Assembly: GCF_003217495.1 (NCBI RefSeq)
Contig: NZ_QJSW01000022.1
Span: forward strand, 20,764-84,763
Reading direction: 5' to 3'
DNA: 64,000 nt
Origin: Paenibacillus barcinonensis
GTDB taxonomy: Bacteria > Bacillota > Bacilli > Paenibacillales > Paenibacillaceae
Under the pieces are notes generated by a model. That model was not told the origin of the DNA. It ran no database searches and worked only from the letters and a program-made list of their open reading frames with translations. Positions 17,401 through 26,905 of this stretch are shown one piece after another (position 1 is the stretch's first letter; each line of letters opens with the position of its first letter). Both the position numbers and the translations under genes were made by a program.

Positions 17401-18786
17401 TTAAACGCCTGCCGGGACATATGCCGGCACGGGGTCTTGCCGGTTTTCGTTAAGCTGAACCGCTGACTTGCCCAGAGCTGTTGCGTCACTCTGATTTACT
17501 TTTTCAGCAGCCATCTCTACTGCATCCTCCAGCGCGAAAATCTGCGTAAACATGCGCAGCGCCTCGTCACCTTGCTTCGTACCTGCCATTTCCTTGATCC
17601 GGTTAATCGGATCGGTTGTCATTTGATTCACAATGCTTTTCGTCAAACGACGAATCACTTTACGTTGATGCTCATCCAGCTCTGGCAGCTTGTTGAACAG
17701 GCTATCCATCGTTTCTTCATGAATGGACACCCCTTTTTCCTGTAAAGCCCGAATAACTGGACGAACGCCAAGCGTTCTGAGCCACTGATAATATTCTTCC
17801 ATCTCCAGATCAATCATTCTCTCAATCTTCGCCGCCTCTACCTTGCGCATCTCCAGATTACTCTCCACAATACCTTCCAGATCGTCAATATCGTAGAGGA
17901 ATACGTTTGAGATCTCGCCAATAGACGGATCAATATCACGTGGTACAGCAATATCAATCAGGAACAGCGGTCGCGATTGCCGGCGCTTCATGCTTGCCCG
18001 AACAATGCCTGCATCGAGAACATAACGCTCTGCTCCCGTAGAACTGATGACGATGTCGACCTCACCTAGTCTCGCAAGTGCCTGCTCCATTGTGCAAGGA
18101 GTTCCACGGAACTTGCTTGCAAGCTCCTCTGCTCTGGCAAAGGTGCGATTAGCTACCAGGACTTCGGATGCTCCATTCGCATACAGATGTTTTACAGTAA
18201 GCTCACTCATCTTCCCGGCACCCAGAATCAGTACCTTCTTGTCTGTGAACATACCAAAAATACGCTTGCCCAGTTCCACCGCAGCATAGCTGACTGAAAC
18301 GGCGCTTTCCCCGATAGAAGTCTCCGAGTGAGCTCGCTTGCCCAGTGTAACCGCCTGTTTAAACAGCTTGTTAAACCAAGTGCCGGTTGCCTTTTCCCCC
18401 TGCGCTTTGAAAAAAGCCTGCTTCACCTGACCCAGAATCTGAGTCTCTCCGATGACCATTGAATCCAATCCGCAAGTCACCCGGAACAAATGGCGCATAG
18501 CTTGATCATCTTCATATATATATAAGTGTTGCGTAAATTCTTCGCGTGGAACATTAAACCATTGCTCCATAAATGTTCGAATAAAATAACCGCACATATG
18601 AAGACGGTCGACCACCACGTACAATTCAGTACGATTACAAGTGGCTACGATTACACCTTCCAATACACTCTTGGTCAGCTTGAGCTGCTGCAGCGCTTCA
18701 GACAAGTCCTTTTCTGCAAATGTGAATCGTTCTCTGACCTCTACAGGCGCCGTGCGATAATTCAAACCAACAACAACGATGTGCAT
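17401..18786 (-). CDS. hemA: Glutamyl-tRNA reductase
   Basis: NADPH-dependent reduction of glutamyl-tRNA to glutamate-1-semialdehyde, the rate-limiting entry to tetrapyrroles. VVGLNYRTAPVEVRERF, catalytic-cysteine segment ATCNRTELY, the tRNA/catalytic motif GLDSMVIGETQILGQVKQAF and Rossmann loop GAGKMSE are present. 461 residues; ATG with AGGTGA upstream. First gene of the operon hemA-hemX-siroheme-hemC-cobA/hemD-hemB-hemL-rluA type. Confidence 0.98.
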   Translation of the reverse strand: MHIVVVGLNYRTAPVEVRERFTFAEKDLSEALQQLKLTKSVLEGVIVATCNRTELYVVVDRLHMCGYFIRTFMEQWFNVPREEFTQHLYIYEDDQAMRHLFRVTCGLDSMVIGETQILGQVKQAFFKAQGEKATGTWFNKLFKQAVTLGKRAHSETSIGESAVSVSYAAVELGKRIFGMFTDKKVLILGAGKMSELTVKHLYANGASEVLVANRTFARAEELASKFRGTPCTMEQALARLGEVDIVISSTGAERYVLDAGIVRASMKRRQSRPLFLIDIAVPRDIDPSIGEISNVFLYDIDDLEGIVESNLEMRKVEAAKIERMIDLEMEEYYQWLRTLGVRPVIRALQEKGVSIHEETMDSLFNKLPELDEHQRKVIRRLTKSIVNQMTTDPINRIKEMAGTKQGDEALRMFTQIFALEDAVEMAAEKVNQSDATALGKSAVQLNENRQDPVPAYVPAGV

Positions 18787-18864
18787 TGCAAGTTCACCTG
18801 CCTAATAAATTTCCAATCAAAGTGCTTACTGTATATGTCTATCCAGTTAAGATTGACATAGTTA

Positions 18865-18873
18865 AGTATATCA
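18865..18873 (-). promoter_or_regulatory. Possible extended -10 promoter for the heme operon
   Basis: Minus strand TGATATACT gives a TGn extended -10 (TATACT) about 80 bp upstream of hemA, without a convincing -35. No PerR or Fur box was recognised with confidence. Confidence 0.35.
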
Positions 18874-19056
18874 CACATCACGTCCACAACCCGCCCATTT
18901 TTATGAAATGTTTATGAAATCACCATGATGATTATCCTATGCATTGTCATTTATTGTAGTGTCTCACCAATGTTCACCGTTATGCGCCAAACCATACAAA
19001 TGATGCATATTCGATCTGCGAAGTGATTGAAAGCCAATTCAATACTGCTTACAACA

Positions 19057-19084
19057 AATAGCCATGGAGGCCTCCATGACTATT
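19057..19084 (-). terminator. 28-nt near-perfect palindrome after ysxC
   Basis: AATAGcCATGGAGG is followed directly by CCTCCATGaCTATT: 13 of 14 positions pair and there is no loop. On the minus strand a short TTTGTTG tail follows, so it may end ysxC transcription; an operator role is an alternative. The remaining 18787-19056 holds the heme promoter region and nothing else recognisable. Confidence 0.45.
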
Positions 19085-19116
19085 CTAAGATGCGGGTACA
19101 TGATGTGTTATTTCGG

Positions 19117-19782
19117 CTATTGGAGATTTTCGTCTTCGACTGCCTCTTCTGCTTCCAGCTCGTTGTCTGCGTCCGCTTCAACCGGTGCATATTTGTCTAT
19201 TTGGGCATGACGAGTAATGATATCCCACAGTTCTTCCTTGCCCAGACCTTCCTCGGATGAAAAAGGTACAAACAGATCCCCTGAGCGCAGACCGAGCGCT
19301 TCCTTGATGACCTTGATATGTTTGGCTCTGCGGGTCTTCGGGATCTTGTCCATCTTGGTTGCTACAACTACCAGCGGCAGTCCGTGATGACGAAGCCATT
19401 CATTCATCATTTTATCGTCCTTGGATGGCTCATGTCTCATATCGACCATCTGCATGACCAGCTTCAGCTCATCGCGTTGGAGCAAATACTTCTCCATCAT
19501 TTTACCCCAGGCAAAACGCTGCTCCTTGGATACCTTCGCGTACCCGTAACCTGGGAAATCGACGAAATACAAATCCTGATTGATCTTGTAATAGTTCAGT
19601 TGCTGGGTTTTACCCGGCGTAGAGCTTGTACGCGCCAGGTTTTTACGATTGATCATGCGGTTGATCAACGATGATTTACCTACGTTTGAGCGCCCCGCCA
19701 GGGCGATCTCCGGCAGACCATCATCTGGATATTGTTCAGGCCGAACGGCACTAATAATAAACTCAGACTGATTGACTTTCAA
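19117..19782 (-). CDS. ysxC: Ribosome-biogenesis GTPase YsxC/EngB
   Basis: Essential GTPase needed for 50S subunit assembly. P-loop GRSNVGKSSLI (about 30-40), G3 DFPGYGYA, G4 TKMDK and G5 FSSEEG are all there. 221 residues, extended by an acidic ~20-residue C-terminal tail not present in B. subtilis. The frame opens at TTG 19782 after GAGAGG; the nearby ATG is out of frame. Conserved location between lonA and hemA. Phased A-tracts 90-200 bp upstream may bend its promoter DNA. Confidence 0.95.
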   Translation of the reverse strand: MKVNQSEFIISAVRPEQYPDDGLPEIALAGRSNVGKSSLINRMINRKNLARTSSTPGKTQQLNYYKINQDLYFVDFPGYGYAKVSKEQRFAWGKMMEKYLLQRDELKLVMQMVDMRHEPSKDDKMMNEWLRHHGLPLVVVATKMDKIPKTRRAKHIKVIKEALGLRSGDLFVPFSSEEGLGKEELWDIITRHAQIDKYAPVEADADNELEAEEAVEDENLQ

Positions 19783-19868
19783 ATTGCATCTTTCCTCTCT
19801 TGAACTCCAGCAGCAGCATATGCCTACATTTCCTGCTCGTATTATGCCATCATTCTTTCTATCATATC

Positions 19869-19990
19869 AAAAAAACGTCTGATGTAGCAAAAAAAACGTA
19901 ATTATGTACCAAAAAAACATTGGTATTCACTCAAAAAATAACTTTCGTACACAAAAAACATCAGATTATCACGAAAATTATCGCAAAAAA
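19869..19990. other. Phased A-tracts, probable intrinsic DNA curve
   Basis: Seven A-tracts of 4-8 bases begin at 19869, 19889, 19911, 19933, 19953, 19974 and 19985. Successive starts are 20, 22, 22, 20, 21 and 11 bp apart, i.e. close to one or two helical turns, and most tracts are preceded by C. This is the classical arrangement for static curvature, located between the lonA terminator and ysxC. Confidence 0.6.
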
Positions 19991-20030
19991 GACCGTCCCA
20001 TCAGATGCCGAAGCCTCCACAGAACGGTCC
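19985..20030 (-). terminator. Terminator of lonA
   Basis: Minus strand: GGACCGT / ACGGTC outer stem with an inner GAGGCTTCGGCATC hairpin, followed by six T residues, about 30 bp after the lonA stop. Confidence 0.8.
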
Positions 20031-20060
20031 GTGTTTCATATTATCCTGCTAATAAACCCA

Positions 20061-22400
20061 TTACAGATGAATGCCTGCCTGTTCCACAAGCGCATGCTGC
20101 AGCACCTGATCCATATGGGCTACAGGTACAAATTCCACATCTTCCTTGATGCTGTCCGGAATGTCACGCAGATCCCGCTCGTTATCCTTAGGCAGTAATA
20201 TTTTTTTATATCCCGCACGGTGGGCCGCCAGTGACTTCTCCTTCAGGCCGCCAATCGGCAACACCCGTCCACGCAACGTGATTTCGCCTGTCATGGCAAT
20301 ATCCTTGGACACATGTTTATTGGTCAGAGCCGAGATCAACGCTGTTGCCATCGTTATGCCAGCAGATGGACCATCTTTCGGAATTGCTCCTTCCGGCACG
20401 TGGATGTGAATATCGTTTTTCTCATGAAAATCGGATGCAATACCAAGCTGTGCTGCTTTGGAACGTGTATAGCTGAACGCAGCCTGGGCTGATTCCTTCA
20501 TGACATCTCCCAGCTTACCTGTAAGCGTCAGCTTGCCCGTTCCAGGTACAACGGTGACTTCAATTACGAGCGTGTCTCCGCCCACTTCTGTCCACGCCAG
20601 CCCTGTTACCGTGCCAATCTGATCCTCCAGCTCTGCCATGCCATAACGGAATTTACCTGGGCCAAGATAGTCTTTAACAGCCTCTGGCGAGATGACAATC
20701 TGACCTTCGGTGCCCGATACAACATTTTTAGCCGCTTTTCGGCAAAGTGACGCCATCTGCTGCTCCAGATTCCGCACACCCGATTCACGTGTATACTCGC
20801 GAATGACTTTCAGCAGACTGTCATCTGGTACTAGCAACTGCTCTTCTTCCAGACCATGATCCTTTTTCTGTTTTGGCAACAGATAGTTTTTGGAGATTTG
20901 CAGCTTTTCCAGTTCGGTATAACCCGGAATATTCAGCATTTCCATCCGATCCAGCAGTGGACGCGGAATGTTATGCACGGTGTTCGCTGTAGTTATGAAC
21001 ATAACGTTCGATAAGTCAAAAGGCAGCTCTACAAAATGATCACTAAACGTATTGTTCTGCTCCGGGTCAAGCACCTCCAGCAATGCAGCCGAAGGGTCTC
21101 CGCGGAAATCTGAAGCCATCTTGTCGATCTCATCCAGCAAAAATACAGGATTGAGTGAGCCTGCCGTCTTCATGCCCTGAATGATGCGGCCCGGCATCGC
21201 TCCTACATACGTGCGGCGGTGTCCACGAATCTCCGCTTCGTCCCGTACGCCGCCCAGAGAGATACGTACAAACTCCCGGCCCAGCGATCTCGCAATGGAA
21301 CGGGCAAGGGAGGTTTTACCTACCCCTGGCGGCCCTACGAGACAGAGAATTGGCCCTTTGAGCTTTTTGACAAGCTTCTGAACAGCCAAATATTCCAGCA
21401 CACGCTCTTTGGGTTTCTCCAGACCATAGTGATCGGCATTAAGCACATCCTCGGCCTTCTGGATATCCAGGTCGTCCTCCGTCATCTCGCTCCAAGGCAG
21501 GGCAAGCAACCAATCCACATAGTTGCGGATAACGCCCCCCTCCGCAGAGCTTGCCGGCATTTTCTCCAGTCGATCAATTTCTTTCTCGACCTTCTCTTTC
21601 ACCTTGTCCGGCAGGCCAAGACTTTCCATCTGGTTGCGAAGTTCCTCCACTTCGCCCGCGCGCCCCTCTTTTTCACCAAGTTCCTTCTGAATGGCCTTCA
21701 TCTGCTCTCGCAAATAATATTCCTTCTGCGTTTTCTCCATCTGCTTCTTCACACGTTGGCTGATCTTGCGTTCGAGCTCCAGCACTTCGCGCTCATTATT
21801 CAGGATGTCGAGCAGCTTCTCCAGACGTTCCCGCACGTCGATGGTCTCCAGAATTTCCTGTTTGTCCTTGATCTTCAAGGACAGATGGCTGGTGATGACA
21901 TCAGCGAGTCGTCCGGGCTCTTCGATGTCCGATACGGCAGCAAGCGTCTCGGGGGTTACCTTTTTGGACAGATTAATATAATTCTCGAACTGATTCAGTA
22001 CGGTACGCATCAGGGCGTCCGTCTCCGGATGACTATTTTCTTCCTCAGGCAGCTCTTGCGCCAGCACCTCGTAATAGTCCTCATTGTCCGTATATTCAAT
22101 AATTTCAGCCCGTTCCAAGCCTTCCACAAGTACTCGAATGGTTCCATTGGGCAGCTTCAGCATCTGTCTTACCTTCGCCACGGTTCCAATGCGGAAAATA
22201 TCCTCTCGTGTGGGTTCCTCAATATTTACCTCGGCTTGGGAACATAGGAGAATCAAATGTTCTTCTACCATCGCTTTTTCTAAAGCCTTGACCGATTTCT
22301 CCCGGCCCACATCGAGATGCAGCACCATACTCGGGTAGACGAGAAGTCCTCTTAAAGGCAGTAAAGGAAAACGACGACCTTTCGTTTTGCTCGGTCCCAT
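20061..22400 (-). CDS. lonA: ATP-dependent protease La (LonA)
   Basis: Cytoplasmic AAA+ serine protease for damaged and regulatory proteins. LAN substrate domain (PLLPLRGLLVYPSMV), coiled-coil helices, Walker A GPPGVGKTSLARS, Walker B FLLDEIDKM, and the Ser-Lys protease site PKDGPSAGITMATA. ATG 22400 is preferred to the ATG 14 codons upstream: it has GGAGGTG eight bases before it and gives 779 residues, near the 774 of B. subtilis. Conserved pair with lonB. Confidence 0.97.
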   Translation of the reverse strand: MGPSKTKGRRFPLLPLRGLLVYPSMVLHLDVGREKSVKALEKAMVEEHLILLCSQAEVNIEEPTREDIFRIGTVAKVRQMLKLPNGTIRVLVEGLERAEIIEYTDNEDYYEVLAQELPEEENSHPETDALMRTVLNQFENYINLSKKVTPETLAAVSDIEEPGRLADVITSHLSLKIKDKQEILETIDVRERLEKLLDILNNEREVLELERKISQRVKKQMEKTQKEYYLREQMKAIQKELGEKEGRAGEVEELRNQMESLGLPDKVKEKVEKEIDRLEKMPASSAEGGVIRNYVDWLLALPWSEMTEDDLDIQKAEDVLNADHYGLEKPKERVLEYLAVQKLVKKLKGPILCLVGPPGVGKTSLARSIARSLGREFVRISLGGVRDEAEIRGHRRTYVGAMPGRIIQGMKTAGSLNPVFLLDEIDKMASDFRGDPSAALLEVLDPEQNNTFSDHFVELPFDLSNVMFITTANTVHNIPRPLLDRMEMLNIPGYTELEKLQISKNYLLPKQKKDHGLEEEQLLVPDDSLLKVIREYTRESGVRNLEQQMASLCRKAAKNVVSGTEGQIVISPEAVKDYLGPGKFRYGMAELEDQIGTVTGLAWTEVGGDTLVIEVTVVPGTGKLTLTGKLGDVMKESAQAAFSYTRSKAAQLGIASDFHEKNDIHIHVPEGAIPKDGPSAGITMATALISALTNKHVSKDIAMTGEITLRGRVLPIGGLKEKSLAAHRAGYKKILLPKDNERDLRDIPDSIKEDVEFVPVAHMDQVLQHALVEQAGIHL

Positions 22401-22486
22401 CGCTTTCGCACCTCCAATGGCTCTCAGGTTGTAGTCATTCATTATTCTATCAAATGTTCACATAAAAAACCAATGAAGGGAAGCGC

Positions 22487-24244
22487 TTAGCAGCTTCCCG
22501 AATCTGTAACACGTCCCGGACGAGGCGACTCTGCCCGTAAATACGAAGCGGATGCCGGAGGGAATATGTCCGTTTTGGGTGCTGTTGTCTCCTCTGCCGC
22601 CACCTGTTGCTCCACTTGCTGTGCTCCAGGCTCCCAGCCAAACACTTCACGAAATACATCCTGGACCGTATCTACCGGGATCACCCGCAAGCCATCCAGA
22701 TTATCAAAAATAGACTGCCAATTCTCCGCCGGTATAATAACCGTCTTCGCTCCTGCCTGAAAAGCCGCCTCCACCTTTGCAAGAACACCGCCTATCGGCT
22801 TCACACGCCCGTGGATACTGATCTCTCCCGTCATCGCGACCTCGTGGTCTACAGGACGCTCCTGAATAGCTGAAACGATCGCTGTTGCCATCGCAATCCC
22901 GGCTGATGGGCCATCAATCGGTGTGCCTCCCGGGAAATTCACATGCAGATCATAATCGCTCGTGCGAATCCCCATCGCCTTCAAGACAGTTAACACATTT
23001 TCAACCGAGCCTTTCGCCATACTTTTACGCCGAAGTGTACGAGAACCGCCTCCAATCTCTTCCTCATCCACAACCCCCGTAATGTTGATACGGCCTTGCT
23101 CCTTGGGTGCAGGAACAGCGGATACCTCGATCTCCAGAATCGTGCCCATATTGGGTCCGTACACTGCGAGCCCGTTCACAAAACCAATCTGCGGCTGTGA
23201 CGGAACTTTGCGATCCGGCCTTGGCTGAATCTGACTGCTGCCCGCGACCCACTCGACATCTGAAGCCTGAAGTGTTTCACGCTTCTCGGTGAGTGCGAGG
23301 CCCGCGGCAAGCTGTATAATGTTTACCGCCTCGCGGCCATTGGTCGCATAACGTTTGACCACATCGACTGCTTCCGGACAAGGGCTGAACCCGATTTTTT
23401 GCACTGCATCCTCTGCAATTCTGCCAATCTCCTCCGGTAGCAGTGGACGGAAATAAACCTCCATACAACGCGAGCGTAAGGCTGGTGGGAGCTCGTGCGG
23501 GGAACGGGTCGTTGCACCGACAAGGCGAAAATCCGCAGGCAGACCATTTTGAAAAATATCGTGGATATAAGCAGGAGTATGCGTATCCTCCGAGTTATAG
23601 TACGCACTTTCCAAAAAGACCTTGCGGTCCTCCAGCACTTTGAGTAGCTTATTCATCTGAATGGAATGTAATTCCCCAATTTCGTCAATAAACAGCATGC
23701 CGCCATGTGCCTTGGTAACAGCACCCGGCTTAGGTTGAGGAATACCAGCAACCCCCATCGCTCCCGCCCCCTGATAGATCGGGTCATGAACCGAGCCAAT
23801 GAGCGGATCGGCGATTCCACGCTCATCAAAACGAGCCGTTGTTGCATCCAGCTCCGTGAATTTGGCATCCGGCTTGAACGGTGAAGACGGATTTTTCTTT
23901 GCTTCTTCCAGCACGACTCTGGCTGCAGCAGTCTTTCCTACTCCAGGCGGTCCATAAATAATAACGTGCTGCGGATTGGCACTGCATAAAGCCGCCTTGA
24001 GCGCACGCAGCCCGTCCTTTTGCCCGACAATGTCGTTGATCGTTGCCGGACGAGTTTTCTCCGCCAGCGGCTTGGTGAGCGAGATGGAACGCAGCTTGCG
24101 CAGCTTCTCAAGCTCCTTGCGGGACTCACGCTCAACAGCAGTACGGTTTGTTTTCTGGCCGCGCAGCAAATTCCAGAAATATAACCCGATCACCACTCCA
24201 AAAAATAACTGTATCAACATGAATACCATGCCAAACTCACCCAT
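22487..24244 (-). CDS. lonB: Membrane-anchored Lon-type protease LonB
   Basis: Lon relative that in Bacillus acts in the forespore under sigma-F. An N-terminal transmembrane helix (about 8-28), AAA+ domain with Walker A YGPPGVGKTAAARV and Walker B MLFIDEIGEL, and the Lon protease site PIDGPSAGIAMATA. 585 residues; the last ~35 (Thr/Pro/Ser-rich, ending in Cys) extend beyond the protease domain. ATG 24244 follows AGGAGG. No sigma-F promoter was assigned by eye. Confidence 0.93.
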   Translation of the reverse strand: MGEFGMVFMLIQLFFGVVIGLYFWNLLRGQKTNRTAVERESRKELEKLRKLRSISLTKPLAEKTRPATINDIVGQKDGLRALKAALCSANPQHVIIYGPPGVGKTAAARVVLEEAKKNPSSPFKPDAKFTELDATTARFDERGIADPLIGSVHDPIYQGAGAMGVAGIPQPKPGAVTKAHGGMLFIDEIGELHSIQMNKLLKVLEDRKVFLESAYYNSEDTHTPAYIHDIFQNGLPADFRLVGATTRSPHELPPALRSRCMEVYFRPLLPEEIGRIAEDAVQKIGFSPCPEAVDVVKRYATNGREAVNIIQLAAGLALTEKRETLQASDVEWVAGSSQIQPRPDRKVPSQPQIGFVNGLAVYGPNMGTILEIEVSAVPAPKEQGRINITGVVDEEEIGGGSRTLRRKSMAKGSVENVLTVLKAMGIRTSDYDLHVNFPGGTPIDGPSAGIAMATAIVSAIQERPVDHEVAMTGEISIHGRVKPIGGVLAKVEAAFQAGAKTVIIPAENWQSIFDNLDGLRVIPVDTVQDVFREVFGWEPGAQQVEQQVAAEETTAPKTDIFPPASASYLRAESPRPGRVTDSGSC

Positions 24245-24374
24245 ATCTCAACATCCTCCTGTTCTGTGCTTCTTCTCATCTGTGATCATGCTAATACTTG
24301 GTAGTATAGCCTTTTCACCGAGACGTAAACGGGAGAGACTGAATTTGTACTCAGAATTTATTCGAGGCATATGC

Positions 24375-24403
24375 AAAAGGCCCGCCGGAAATGGCGGGCC
24401 TTC
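24375..24403 (-). terminator. Terminator after ispG
   Basis: AAGGCCCGCC / GGCGGGCCTT 10-bp stem, followed on the minus strand by TT, about 20 bp after the ispG stop. Confidence 0.75.
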
Positions 24404-24421
24404 AATAAATGGTAACGATAA

Positions 24422-25519
24422 TTAGTGCGAACGTCCAGGAATAACGCCTGTCTCTTCATACGCTTCAACGATTTTGTCGATTTCTTTCTTCAGTTCCTCC
24501 ACCATGATCTCTTCCGGCACTTTACGGATCATCTGACCATGACGGAACAAGAGACCTTCTCCGCGAGCACCGGCAATACCGATATCCGCTTCCTTCGCTT
24601 CGCCTGGACCATTCACTGCACAGCCCAGCACTGATACTTTGATCGGCACCTTCAGCTTGGAAATATACTCTTCTACTTCATTAGCAATGGAGAACAGATC
24701 AATATCCAGTCGGCCGCAGGTTGGACAAGAGATCAGTGTGGCTGCATTCGAAATCAACCCAAACGTTTTGAGCAAATCGCGCGCAACCTTGATCTCTTCA
24801 ACAGGATCAGCACTCAGCGAGATCCGCATGGTCGAACCAATCCCCATGGAGAGCAAAGCTCCCATACCTGCTGAACTCTTGATCGTGCCCGAGAATAATG
24901 TTCCTGCTTCGGTAATCCCAAGGTGCAATGGATACGGAATAATCTGAGCCGCCTTCGTATATGCTTCAATCGCCATTGGTACGTCCGACGCCTTGAGAGA
25001 TACGATAATATCATGGAAATCAAGCTCTTCCAGTATACCAATGTGATACAAGGCACTTTCAACCATGGCATCCGCTGTAGGATAGCCATACTTCTCAAGC
25101 AAATGATTCTCAAGTGAGCCCGCATTCACCCCGATTCGAATCGGGATGCCTTTATCTTTACAAGCCTTGACAACCTCTTCGACCTTGGCACGTTTACCGA
25201 TGTTACCCGGATTAATCCGCACTTTATCAATGCCGTTCTCGATGGCTAACAGCGCCAGCTTGTAGTTAAAATGAATATCAGCAACCAGCGGAATGTGAAT
25301 CCGCTTTTTGATTTCCTTAATCGCTGCCGCAGCTTCTTCGTTATTAACCGTTACACGCACAACCTGGCATCCAGCTTCCTCCAAGCGCAGAATCTCTGCT
25401 ACAGTGGCCTCGACGTCAGCCGTTTTGGTTGTACACATACTCTGGATAATAACCTCGTTACTGCCGCCAATCGTCAAGTTCCCTACCTTTACGGGACGGG
25501 TATCCTGTCTTAAATACAT
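24422..25519 (-). CDS. ispG: 4-hydroxy-3-methylbut-2-enyl diphosphate synthase (IspG/GcpE)
   Basis: Penultimate enzyme of the MEP isoprenoid pathway; reductively opens MEcPP using a [4Fe-4S] cluster. N-terminal TIM-barrel motif VGNLTIGGSNEVIIQSM and the cluster cysteines in ISCPTCGR and VLGCAVNGPGEA are present. 365 residues from ATG 25519, with GGGGAGAG upstream. Located between clpX and lonB, where B. subtilis has no ispG, so this is a local insertion into an otherwise conserved order. Confidence 0.97.
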   Translation of the reverse strand: MYLRQDTRPVKVGNLTIGGSNEVIIQSMCTTKTADVEATVAEILRLEEAGCQVVRVTVNNEEAAAAIKEIKKRIHIPLVADIHFNYKLALLAIENGIDKVRINPGNIGKRAKVEEVVKACKDKGIPIRIGVNAGSLENHLLEKYGYPTADAMVESALYHIGILEELDFHDIIVSLKASDVPMAIEAYTKAAQIIPYPLHLGITEAGTLFSGTIKSSAGMGALLSMGIGSTMRISLSADPVEEIKVARDLLKTFGLISNAATLISCPTCGRLDIDLFSIANEVEEYISKLKVPIKVSVLGCAVNGPGEAKEADIGIAGARGEGLLFRHGQMIRKVPEEIMVEELKKEIDKIVEAYEETGVIPGRSH

Positions 25520-25639
25520 GAGTGATTTCTCTCCCCACAACGTCAAAGCTCCACTCTGACAAAAGACTAAATATACGCCTTCTGCCCAAGTGGAGAACTG
25601 ACAAGTCTATATTTCAGAGCTCAGCTGAAGAAGTGCCGC

Positions 25640-26893
25640 TTAGGCACTTTCCTCCTGCTTATCGTCCTTCGATTGGCCAAGTTCAGGCACAACTTTTTTC
25701 TCAACGACTTCTTCGGTGATGACACAGCTGGTCACATCTTCACGTGAAGGCACTTCATACATAATATCCAGCATGATGCCTTCAATGATTGCACGCAAAC
25801 CACGTGCACCCGTGTTTCGCTTGATTGCTTCTTTGGCAATCGCCAGCAATGCACCCGGTTCAAATACCAGGTTTACATTATCCAGCTCAAGCAGTTTTTG
25901 ATATTGCTTCGTCAAGGCATTTTTCGGTTCGGACAAAATCCGTACCAACGTATCCTCATCCAGCGGCTCCAACGTAGAGATGACTGGCAGACGTCCTACG
26001 AATTCAGGAATCAGACCGAATTTCAGCAGGTCCTCCGGCAATACCAAGCCCAGGTATTCACCCGGCTTCAAATCTTTTTGCTCGGTAGCGGCATTAAAGC
26101 CAATGACTTTTTTACCGATCCGGCGTTTAATCATCTGCTCCAGGCCGTCAAAAGCACCGCCACAGATAAACAGGATGTTTGTTGTATCAATCTGAATGAA
26201 TTCTTGATGAGGGTGCTTACGGCCACCTTGTGGCGGTACAGAAGCAACGGTTCCTTCAAGAATTTTCAGCAACGCCTGCTGTACACCTTCACCGGATACG
26301 TCACGCGTAATGGACGGATTTTCCGATTTGCGTGCCACTTTATCAATCTCATCAATATAGATAATGCCGCGCTCTGCTTTTTCCACGTCATAGTCCGCTG
26401 CCTGGATCAGCTTGAGCAGGATGTTCTCTACATCCTCACCCACGTATCCGGCTTCAGTCAATGAAGTCGCATCCGCAATAGCAAAAGGAACGTTCAGAAT
26501 TTTTGCCATCGTTTGTGCAAGCAACGTTTTACCGGAACCTGTAGGTCCTAACAGCAAAATATTACTTTTGGACAACTCTACATCCTCAATTTTGCTTTGA
26601 GTATTAATGCGTTTGTAGTGATTGTACACTGCAACAGACAATGATTTTTTAGCTTGATCCTGACCGATAACATACTGATCAAGGATATCACGAATTTCTT
26701 TTGGCTTCGGAATATCTTTCAGATCCAGCTCTTCATCATGACCGAGCTCTTCCTCTACAATTTCGGTGCAGAGTTCAATACATTCATCACAGATATACAC
26801 GCCTGGTCCTGCAACCAGTTTACGTACCTGTTCTTGAGATTTACCGCAAAAAGAGCATTTCAGCTGCCCTTTCTCGTCGTTAAATTTAAACAT
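25640..26893 (-). CDS. clpX: ClpX, ATPase subunit of ClpXP protease
   Basis: AAA+ unfoldase that feeds substrates to ClpP. N-terminal zinc finger (Cys13, Cys16, Cys35, Cys38), Walker A GPTGSGKT, Walker B IIYIDEIDKV and the ClpP-docking IGF loop (RIGKKVIGFNAAT) are visible. 417 residues, with a Lys/Glu-rich tail. AAAGGGGTGG precedes ATG. It lies 12 bp after clpP, an immediate operon pairing not seen in B. subtilis, where clpX follows tig. Confidence 0.98.
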   Translation of the reverse strand: MFKFNDEKGQLKCSFCGKSQEQVRKLVAGPGVYICDECIELCTEIVEEELGHDEELDLKDIPKPKEIRDILDQYVIGQDQAKKSLSVAVYNHYKRINTQSKIEDVELSKSNILLLGPTGSGKTLLAQTMAKILNVPFAIADATSLTEAGYVGEDVENILLKLIQAADYDVEKAERGIIYIDEIDKVARKSENPSITRDVSGEGVQQALLKILEGTVASVPPQGGRKHPHQEFIQIDTTNILFICGGAFDGLEQMIKRRIGKKVIGFNAATEQKDLKPGEYLGLVLPEDLLKFGLIPEFVGRLPVISTLEPLDEDTLVRILSEPKNALTKQYQKLLELDNVNLVFEPGALLAIAKEAIKRNTGARGLRAIIEGIMLDIMYEVPSREDVTSCVITEEVVEKKVVPELGQSKDDKQEESA

Positions 26894-26905
26894 GAAACCA
26901 CCCCT

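Noticed and set aside
21219..22247. 342-residue open frame on the plus strand
   Set aside because: Antisense to lonA; leucine/histidine-rich shadow of the coiled-coil codons.
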